The notes under the pieces: generated by a model
What the model was told of the DNA's origin: nothing
The model's database searches: none
Seen by the model: the letters and a program-made list of their open reading frames with translations, nothing else
Assembly: GCF_037126465.1 (NCBI RefSeq)
Contig: NC_088206.1
Coordinates: 33,107,573-33,171,572, forward strand
DNA from: Ornithodoros turicata
Lineage: Eukaryota; Arthropoda; Arachnida; Ixodida; Argasidae
Length of the DNA stretch: 64,000 nucleotides
Reading direction: 5' to 3'
Part shown: in pieces, positions 56,140-64,000 of the stretch
Position numbering within the stretch: the stretch's first letter is position 1
Layout of the letters: each line of letters begins with the position of its first letter
Program-made: the position numbers and the translations under genes

Positions 56140-56265
56140 TTTCATGATGAAAGATGAAAGTCATGAAAAGGTATGCCAGCTGTAGGACTCGAACTAACAT
56201 CTTCTGGATTACCGAACAGCCTCAGAACATCCGTTCTCTCATATTTCATGAGACAGGACAGCTGT
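56140..56265 (-). mobile_element. tRNA-derived SINE copy 2
   Basis: On the minus strand GATGTTCTGAGGCTGTTCGG, a gap, then the B box GTTCGAGTCC (56185-56194) with TACAGCTGGCATACC, and a tail CTTTCATCTTTCATCATGAA. Same family as 54176-54355 but without its inverted extra segment. Confidence 0.65.
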
Positions 56266-56349
56266 CATTTTTCATGTGACTTTTTTTTCATTGGGCATGG
56301 TATATCACGGTATTCTCATCTGAGAACTACCACTTTCTTATATGTGTGT

Positions 56350-57150
56350 GAGAGAGAGAGAGATTATGCGTTTAATGGCACAAAGGCAACAAAGGCCATA
56401 GAGCGCCAAAACTATGGTGAGTTTGTGAGAGATGATTATGGGAGAGATGATGTGAGAGACAGAGTGTGGTAGTTAAAAGCTATCTATAGCTATGAGCGAT
56501 GAGATGGTCCAGGATCAGAGAGAGAGGAGGATGACGATAACAAGTGAGTATGGCAGTTAAAAGCTCTCTACAAGTATGAGCGATAGGGTGATCCAGGATG
56601 AGAGATTTACATGAGGAGTTGGGTGGTAAAGGCTAAAAGCGGAGCAATGCTGAACATCTACATCTGACTAAGTAACCCACACATGGCCAAAAATTGGATG
56701 ACATATCAAACAGCACAAGGAGGAGTGTCACCCAGCAAAAGGGCTGGATGGAGTGGGACAGGGTATCGGTAGAGCGCGGTGAAATACTGTTGGCGTCACT
56801 GCAGTGCACGCCTGCTGGCGGATCCTGACCTCTGGGTAGGTGGTGATGCATGAGCCATGTGTGCACAATCCTCAATTTCGCGTAAAGAACTTCGGAGGAT
56901 CTGTAGATGTGTTCAGTCCGATGCGGGGGAAAACGTGCGGCTGTGTGACGTGTAGCTTGTTATTTTCTTCCATGTCCCACTCCTGCTGCCACTGTGTGTA
57001 GACCTCTTTAACACTCGCAGGATGTCTTGGTAGGGTAGTGCTAGAGCTGACTCCTCTTGTGCCAACGCTCGCCGAGCCTCACGGTCGACTCGTTCATTCC
57101 CCGGGATCCCAGTGTGGCTAGGGACATAGCGGAGACAGATTGAAAAGCCT
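56350..57150 (-). pseudogene. LINE 3' end with RNase H remnant and 3' UTR
   Basis: Minus-strand HTGIPGNERVDREARRALAQ (57125-57065) is the last RNase H block. The Cys-rich end is degenerate (RSSEVLYAKLRIVHTWLMHH-like). The 3' UTR includes two diverged copies of an 80-100-bp segment (CTCATCGCTCATAGCTATAGAT / CTATCGCTCATACTTGTAGAG, each followed by AGCTTTTAACT). The end is TTTTGGCGCTCTATGGCC...CCATTAAACGCATAATCTC, followed by (TC)n. This shows which LINE family left the orphan tail at 470-536. Confidence 0.7.
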
Positions 57151-57730
57151 CGGGAACAAGTTGAGTCACAAGCCCACTAAACCACGAATCTCCTAGGGAT
57201 GTCCCAATAAAGTCTTTCCTGAGGCAGACTGAGCCTATCCGGAAGAAGCCAGTTCTGCTCCCGCCCGATTCAACCGTTGTGGAAGTGGTCTGCATGTGTG
57301 GTTTTTCTGTGGACATTTGCAATTTCCTCAAGCTGCATCATGACGGACGATGAAAGAAGGAACTAGCAATGTAAATACTGCTCTGTCATTGCTTTAGGTG
57401 TGCATTTGGCTGCATTATTCGTGAAGCGTTCGCTGTCTGCGGGAGGTTTCGAAACTGGCGTCTGTCGCGTTTCTGTATATCTTTCCACCTCATGCCGAAA
57501 CATAAGCAAAAATAGTTGCACCGGAAGGCCTCTGAAGAAGCTCGCGACACAATCGCAGCTTTCCGTGAGGAGCCAGATCACGGAGGAGATGTTTTTGTTA
57601 TCGTTCGCCTGTCTCAGCGCCCGTCGATGAGAGGCACGATGTCGAAGCATACGGTGGTGACGCTGAACACGTTGACGAGACCTGTGCTACGGAGCATGTA
57701 ATACCGCTAAGTGCGTTAGCACCTGTAAGT

Positions 57731-59277
57731 GTGCTAGAAACTTCCTCCCCATTCGTTTTCACAAGAAGTGATGACAGCTCCACTGATGCTAGCGACAGTG
57801 AACTCAGCTCTGACGACCTACCCATTCAATGGAGAGCCTGGGCGATAAAAGGAAACGTCACACAAAGCTTGTTATCGGACCATCTAAAAAACCTTCGGAG
57901 GAACCCATGCTTTCAAGATCTCCCGACTGACGCCCGTACCTTCTTAAAAACACCGAGGGATAGCGCAAAACACATTACAAACATGCCGCCCGGAGAATAC
58001 TGTCACTTCGGTCTAGCTGAGTGCCTCAGAAACATTTTGGAAAGCAGTGAAAACGTTCCAGATAAGATTTCTCTCCAGCTCAGTGTAGATGGCCTCCCTC
58101 TCTCAAAGAGCTCTATAACAGAGCTCTGGCCAATACAATGCAAGATTAAAGAGTTTGATGGCATGCCTCCATTTCTTGTTGGCGCCTACAATCGAAACCG
58201 TCCTCCCCAAGTGATTATCTCCGTAAAGCCGTTGACGAGCTCCTCTCTCTCAGTTCAGATGGTTTATCTGTGAACGGCTCAAATGTAAGAGTTGTCTTTG
58301 ATGGCATGATTTGCGATGCGCCTGCACGTGTTTACATTTATTGCACAAAGGGGCACAGTGGGTTTTCAGGCTACGCAAAGTGCACAGATGAGGGGCAGCA
58401 CGATAATAACCGGACATATTATGCTACTCAGGCTTCCTCGTTAAGGACAGATGATACCGTTCGCACTCAGCAGGACAATGACCATCATAGGGGTGTATCT
58501 GTATTGACAGAACTGCCGGTCGACATTGTAAAGACAGCGCCCCTCGACTATATGCATCTGGTGTGCCTTGGCGTAATGAAAAAGCTCATCTTGCTCTGGG
58601 TGTCTGGCCCTTTGTCCGTGCGCCTCGGCCCATCGGACAGGATTGCTTTGACAGACAGGATAATCGCCATACAAAGGAACATTCCCAGGGAATTTGCACG
58701 AAAGTCTCGAGGTGTTGATGAAATCGAAAGATGGAAGGCGACCGAGTTTCGCCTTTTCTTGCTCTATACTGGACCTATTGTGCTTCAGGATATGCTTCCA
58801 CGATCCCACTACACCAACTTTGTCACGCTGCACTGTGCAATCTCCATCCTTGTGAACTGTGAACTGTGTCAAACTCAGAACAAATACGCTGAAACGCTGC
58901 TGTCTCACTTTGTGACAAAATTCGCTGAACTATATGGACATTATCTAGTGTCCTATAATGTTCACAGCCTCCTCCATCTAGCTGAAGACGTAAGAAATCA
59001 CGGGCCCCTTGACTCCTTCAGTGCTTTTTGTTTCGAAAACAATATGCAGTCCTTCAAAAGGCAGCTCCGGAAACATGCATTGCCGCTTGCACAGCTATAT
59101 AACCGATATAATGAGAAGCAGCAAGCCAAGATAGCTTCTTCCCTAAAGCCTAAAGACGGGGGGCCCAGGAGGCCCCACAACCGTGGCCCGCTTCATCAGT
59201 CATTCACCCTTCCCCAGTATGATGCTTTCAATGCTGGTCGTTTCACCTTAACAACAGGAGGACCCGATAGGTTTTGA
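57731..59277 (+). pseudogene. CMC-EnSpm-like transposase, one frameshift
   Basis: Two overlapping frames (57731-58273 and the frame ending 59277) join into one protein of about 515 residues if one base is changed between 58196 and 58215. The N-terminus is Ser/Asp-rich (TRSDDSSTDASDSELSSDD). Then come LQLSVDGLPLSKSS (candidate first Asp), VVFDGMICDAPARVYI, GHSGFSGYAKCTDEG (Cys region), TAPLDYMHLVCLGVMKKLIL (second Asp), WKATEFRLFLLYTGP, YNVHSLLHLAEDV and FCFENNMQSFKRQLRK (Glu), ending in GGPDRF. The order and the DYMH..CLGVMKKL and FEN...KR motifs are characteristic of animal EnSpm/CACTA-type transposases. Very little decay apart from the frameshift. Terminal repeats were not located. Confidence 0.8.
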
Positions 59278-59922
59278 ATTAGCACGGTGACATGGTGGAG
59301 ATAAAAAATATTGCAACTATGCAACTCTCAAAGGACCTCTGTGTGGTAGGGTATGAACTGACACACAAGGATGATCTATTCCAAAAGCCCTGTCCGTCAT
59401 CCCTAACTGGAATTCGTGTCGTGTCCAGAAATCCTGACTTGTAAGAGTGTGGCCCCTCAAAGATGTTACAAAACTGGTTGTGTTGCCATTCAAGCAAAAA
59501 ATGGTGGCGATGCCATTGACTCATTTGCTATCAGGGGATATGGTTCCACTGCAAAACTGAAAACAAAAAAGATAAAAAGCTGTCCACGTAGCAAGTACTG
59601 CGTGCCAGATTTGATAGAATGAGTTATATATATCCTGTTATACCTTGTATCTATGTTAATTTTGTTGTAGATATCGTATGCAATTGTGCACTTCGTATGA
59701 CGAGACGAAGTGGGAATCGTACCATGTTCCTGGCTTGCGGTGAGCAAGTGCAAGTGGCCGAATCTTCCAAATCATGTCGTTGATAAAAAGGTTAAGAAAG
59801 GATCGCTGCAGGGGAAAACTGTGCCGAATTAGATGTTCAAGTAAAAAGGTGTTTTCAGTAAGGACAATTAGAACCTAAGATTTTTTGCTACTTAAAGCGC
59901 ACCTGTTGACATTCTATTTGCA
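59278..59922. other. Spacer between transposase and second EnSpm gene
   Basis: No clear domain. A plus-strand frame at 59416-59622 (VAPQRCYKTGCVAIQAKNGG) could be the 5' exon of the next gene. The stretch ends in an acceptor (CTATTTGCAG) at 59922. Confidence 0.35.
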
Positions 59923-60087
59923 GTGACGTGGAAAGAAGCAAGGAAAATGCTGCCGGTCGCAGAATACAACTCCGACTTAAATGACTGCACCTTACCCGCC
60001 AAGAGGATAAGACGCCCTAAGGCTTTTAGCAGTGAGGACGACGATGATGACGAGTTCCCTCCTGTCCCAGAGAGTTTTGCAGCAAAA
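59923..60087 (+). CDS. Exon of an EnSpm-associated second protein
   Basis: Begins after CTATTTGCAG and can end at AAAAG|GTATAC. The peptide contains TWKEARKMLPVAEYNSDLND, a basic patch (AKRIRRPKAF) and an acidic run (SSEDDDDDEFPPVP). The W/Y-x-E-A-R-K-x-L...AE..SDL motif followed by basic and acidic patches resembles the middle of DUF4806-type proteins, which often sit next to animal EnSpm transposases. It lies about 650 bp downstream of the transposase on the same strand. A DNA-binding partner role is inferred. Confidence 0.4.
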
Positions 60088-60180
60088 GGTATACATTTCC
60101 ACAGCTCTGTCACCTCTACGCCCCATGAAAATTTTAGAACATTTAATGCAACGCTTTTGGTGCGCACTGCCCCTGAGTGA

Positions 60181-63037
60181 AGTAACAACTTCAGATTGTA
60201 GCAATATCCCAAGCTGAACTGCCCACTTCGGAGCTGGTACGCAACACCAAAAAGACTGCCTCAAAGAACACAGGCAAGTCTTTGTACAATATTGATTAGT
60301 CAGCCACATCACCATATGGACATGTATGTGCTACTGAAAGCAAATTCAGTTATGCCTTTGAAAATGCTCTGCTGCATATTCTGTGGATACCAAGCTCATA
60401 AACATTTAAATTCCAGTCAGTTGCCCTCCCCGACGCACACCCGAGTCTTTGATAAATCGTGCCAAGACCAAGGAAACTCATCCAGGTAGCAGTACAGAGG
60501 GCACTACTGGCCGTTATGGTGAGGGGTATGATAGCCATTTCGAGTGGGTGTGTTGTGCACTGCAAAGCCTGTGGGGCCCCCAGCAGTGGCTGAGTGATGC
60601 ATGAATCACATGCTGCGAGAATACACCGTAACACTATAAATTACAGCTCACTTATTGAGGTTCTTGTAACTTACTGGTTAGTATGGACAAGTTGAAAGAC
60701 ACCGCATATGGCCATCTTCTCGAGTTCAATTAAAACTTGTAAATCTTTGTGTTCTTCAGAGTGAGCAAAAATATTCTGGTGAGCCATTTTTATTTTGTTT
60801 TGTTTGTTTATGATCCTGTTCCCCCCGTAACTCTTTTATAGCCTTTGGTCAAAGCAAAATGAGTAAATATTAGCTGGTTCTCCCGGCCTCGAGCCAACTG
60901 CACCAGATGTAACTTTCCTGTCTGTATTGTTCGCGGTCAGTTGTTCACATATGTTCCAGCGATGTTGATTCATGCACTTCATTGCTCCCTTGTTTTGCTT
61001 TCTTCTCTTTTTTTACGTTAGCTAGTTCAAAGCTATACAATGTGCATTGCACTTGGCTCACAATATAATATCTACCTGTTCACCTAGAGTCCTAGAGCTA
61101 CTGCAAACATGGGACCTCTGCAGCACCCATGTAAAAGATTACCTGTAGGAAAGGAAAGAACCTGTTCGAGCAACACATTTTACATGCCTCACATTACCTT
61201 TCGCAGGCCAACAAGCAATTTCACTGGAACACTCTAATGAGGCTCCCACCCATGAATCGCCCACACTGCCACACGCAAGTATGCATTTTTTGCAAAATTA
61301 TAGAAATTAGCGGTGTGTGTATTCATACTCTACAACAACGCCCTGAGGAACTTCCTAGGCCCCAGGTACTGAAGTTAAAGGAATGTCCTGTTTCACTGTA
61401 CGTGAAGTCTCTGAGTGTGGTAATTAGCTGTTGGTAGATTCGTTATGTATCGTTTCTGTTCCTTTGGTCTGATTGCTTTCTCCTTCGTAGCAAGACTTGC
61501 ATTTTTCACATTGGAGCTTTTATTTAACGCGAGACCGATTCATATGGCGTACATAGTCCTACTGACTACATGTGATATAATGTTGAGCTAGGTTTAAACA
61601 CTGCATGAGCACCACATTATTTTAGAAATCATCACTCTGCTTATCACGGTTCTCAAACAACATAAATGGTGGGCGTTTTTTGCAACCACAAGGCTAAATA
61701 GAAACTGTGTTCTGTTTCCTTGGTTCTTTGTGACATTCATGTTGCAAAATGGTCTGACCATATCTCGTTCTGTCCTTGTGTGAGAAAATGTGGCACTGAC
61801 CAACTGTCACAGGGCATTTGGTATGGAGACATAAATGTGCTCCAGTAACATGAACTGAGCTAGTTAAGCACGGAATAAAATCATGCCGTTCCCTTACTTT
61901 GCCTTTGCACGCCAGCATAGACACAAGATATGAATGTTCCTTGAGGGATGACATGCTGAAGACAATGCATGCATTTGCATATTGAACAGTATAAATATGA
62001 ACAGTACCTTTAATAATAACTTTTATTAAAAAGCAGGTCACGGATAAGCTTTCTGCTCAATCTGTGCAATGATGATGCCCGCGTAGCGTCGAAATATCGC
62101 AAGTAATCTGTTTTCTGAGCGTGTGACAGAAAGTATTAATCATCTCCTGACTACTTCTGTTTTCAACCTGGCAAAATAGTCTCGTTGTTTCAGCTATCGT
62201 GTTGTTGTGGCGTGTTAATTTAATCTGAATTTTGAAATAATTATTTATCCGGATTACTACCATCAAACAATAAAACCCCGAGAAAACAGAGTTGTGCATA
62301 CGATATCTGCCTTGCCAACTATGGATTTCTGACATTTCTAAAAGTGACTTGCTTTGCAGCCCAACAAGACCTGAGTACTGATGGGCAGAGCGCATGTTCT
62401 ACTGATCTATCCCATGAAGGAGGTGTGTGTGGACATGAGAGATTTGCGTGTCATCATATATTTGTAAATTCTTTAAACAGCGCAACATTTTCTTTGCCCA
62501 GACATTGTGCAACTTACGTGGAATGCAGCAGACACGCTCGAGGAAGGTATGACAACAATTTATGCATGCTTTCTAGTGAACAGTGACACTGACAAGATAG
62601 GTACGTAACACTTACGCGTGCATAGCAAATTACATCCGACTCCCTTTGAAACAGTACTGCCCGGACGTAACGCAGAAGCCATTGGTTCAAGGAGAGGTAT
62701 GTGAAGAAGAATATGGAAAGACTTGATGTTTCTGATTTCTCGTACAGATATAGGTCAATTTTAATAAAGTGTAGCATATCTCTGCGACAGAACCTTCTGC
62801 TATCTTTTTTCTGCTCCTCCAAGGACATGCTTTGTTCAAGGCCGCATTGTGCTGTCGCACTGTTACATGAATGGTGGCTTTGCAGGTGTCACATTCGGGC
62901 ACCGCACCAGGACGCCATCCCAGGCAATGCAAGACTATGGTAGCTATTTCCCGTTCAGTGCAGCATCAATACATGAAAGGAACATTAGAGTTTGTAATGA
63001 TGACATTCTTCAGCTTCTTGTACAGAATTATTCTAGC
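60181..63037. other. No recognisable gene
   Basis: AT-rich, short frames, no domain on either strand. The EnSpm right end may lie here, but no inverted partner was identified. Confidence 0.4.
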
Positions 63038-64000
63038 CTCTGCTCTGCTCTGCTCTGCTCTGCTCTGCTCTGCTCTGCTCTGCTCTGCTCTGCTCTGCTC
63101 TGCTCTGCTCTGCTCTGCTCTGCTCTGCTCTGCTCTGCTCTGCTCTGCTCTGCTCTGCTCTGCTCTGCTCTGCTCTGCTCTGCTCTGCTCTGCTCTGCTC
63201 TGCTCTGCTCTGCTCTGCTCTGCTCTGCTCTGCTCTGCTCTGCTCTGCTCTGCTCTGCTCTGCTCTGCTCTGCTCTGCTCTGCTCTGCTCTGCTCTGCTC
63301 TGCTCTGCTCTGCTCTGCTCTGCTCTGCTCTGCTCTGCTCTGCTCTGCTCTGCTCTGCTCTGCTCTGCTCTGCTCTGCTCTGCTCTGCTCTGCTCTGCTC
63401 TGCTCTGCTCTGCTCTGCTCTGCTCTGCTCTGCTCTGCTCTGCTCTGCTCTGCTCTGCTCTGCTCTGCTCTGCTCTGCTCTGCTCTGCTCTGCTCTGCTC
63501 TGCTCTGCTCTGCTCTGCTCTGCTCTGCTCTGCTCTGCTCTGCTCTGCTCTGCTCTGCTCTGCTCTGCTCTGCTCTGCTCTGCTCTGCTCTGCTCTGCTC
63601 TGCTCTGCTCTGCTCTGCTCTGCTCTGCTCTGCTCTGCTCTGCTCTGCTCTGCTCTGCTCTGCTCTGCTCTGCTCTGCTCTGCTCTGCTCTGCTCTGCTC
63701 TGCTCTGCTCTGCTCTGCTCTGCTCTGCTCTGCTCTGCTCTGCTCTGCTCTGCTCTGCTCTGCTCTGCTCTGCTCTGCTCTGCTCTGCTCTGCTCTGCTC
63801 TGCTCTGCTCTGCTCTGCTCTGCTCTGCTCTGCTCTGCTCTGCTCTGCTCTGCTCTGCTCTGCTCTGCTCTGCTCTGCTCTGCTCTGCTCTGCTCTGCTC
63901 TGCTCTGCTCTGCTCTGCTCTGCTCTGCTCTGCTCTGCTCTGCTCTGCTCTGCTCTGCTCTGCTCTGCTCTGCTCTGCTCTGCTCTGCTCTGCTCTGCTC
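63038..64000. repeat. (TGCTC)n pentanucleotide satellite, to window end
   Basis: At least 963 bp of perfect TGCTC repeats (about 192 units, reverse GAGCA) with no interruption visible, continuing past the window edge. It starts abruptly after TTATTCTAGC. It is not the arthropod telomere repeat (TTAGG). Confidence 0.98.

Noticed and set aside
63038..64000. Telomere
   Set aside because: Arthropod telomeres are typically TTAGG; TGCTC is not a known telomere motif and the flank shows no telomere-associated features.

Overview
This window looks like a repeat-dense, gene-poor stretch of an arthropod nuclear genome, most likely a tick (Ixodida). The reasons are spliceosomal GT..AG exons, several LINE clades with RNase H, a tRNA-derived SINE whose B box recalls the tick Ruka family, P2X7-C-terminal-like fragments, a Mutator-like transposase joined to a YqaJ nuclease, and many 8-bp-TSD and TA-TSD MITEs. 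There are no operons, Shine-Dalgarno sites or CRISPR arrays. The tick assignment is inference and was not searched.

Region 1 (about 1.56-17.6 kb) is a giant imperfect inverted repeat (foldback) with termini TTAAAGG(G/A)ACTCTGACC. Each arm carries a decayed two-exon gene with a P2X7-C-like, cysteine-rich segment near its outer end, and a head-to-head Penelope-like GIY-YIG fragment near the centre. The left arm is split by an 8.26-kb hAT-like element (2784-11044) with an 8-bp target duplication CACTGCAC. The intact right arm supplies the empty site (16425-16432). The interior of that hAT element is a 128-bp satellite: about 50 forward units, then about 7 diverged inverted units. The right arm carries its own later insertions: a Harbinger-type MITE and a 164-bp insertion with a perfect 52-bp hairpin.

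Region 2 (about 18.2-45.9 kb) is bracketed by two inverted copies of a P-like (THAP-exon) transposon: 18484-21452 and 41104-45851. The right copy has an 8-bp target duplication GTTCTCCC and carries a TA-MITE and a 5'-truncated LINE. Removing them gives almost exactly the length of the left copy. Between the two lie a 245-bp repeat family in both orientations, a nearly complete EN-RT-RNase H LINE with stops, other LINE pieces, the last exon of an apparent membrane protein, a Gypsy/LINE/MITE sandwich, two more MITEs (34897-35717 and 37107-37664) and an orphan P2X7-C-like fragment.

Region 3 (45.9-64 kb) holds an SGNH-hydrolase-like multi-exon gene with a zinc knuckle, a two-exon Mutator-like transposase-YqaJ gene with a single in-frame stop, Gypsy reverse transcriptase and integrase remnants with an inverted copy of the same Gypsy/LINE/MITE sandwich, two tRNA-SINE copies, a CMC-EnSpm-type transposase with one frameshift and an accompanying second-gene exon, and at the end at least 963 bp of perfect (TGCTC)n.

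The genes form no pathway. The window is a stratified record of transposition in which duplicated arms act as internal controls: filled and empty sites can be compared within one molecule. The strongest candidates for something undescribed are the satellite-bearing hAT element, the foldback that carries the P2X7-C-like gene, and the Mutator-YqaJ transposase.
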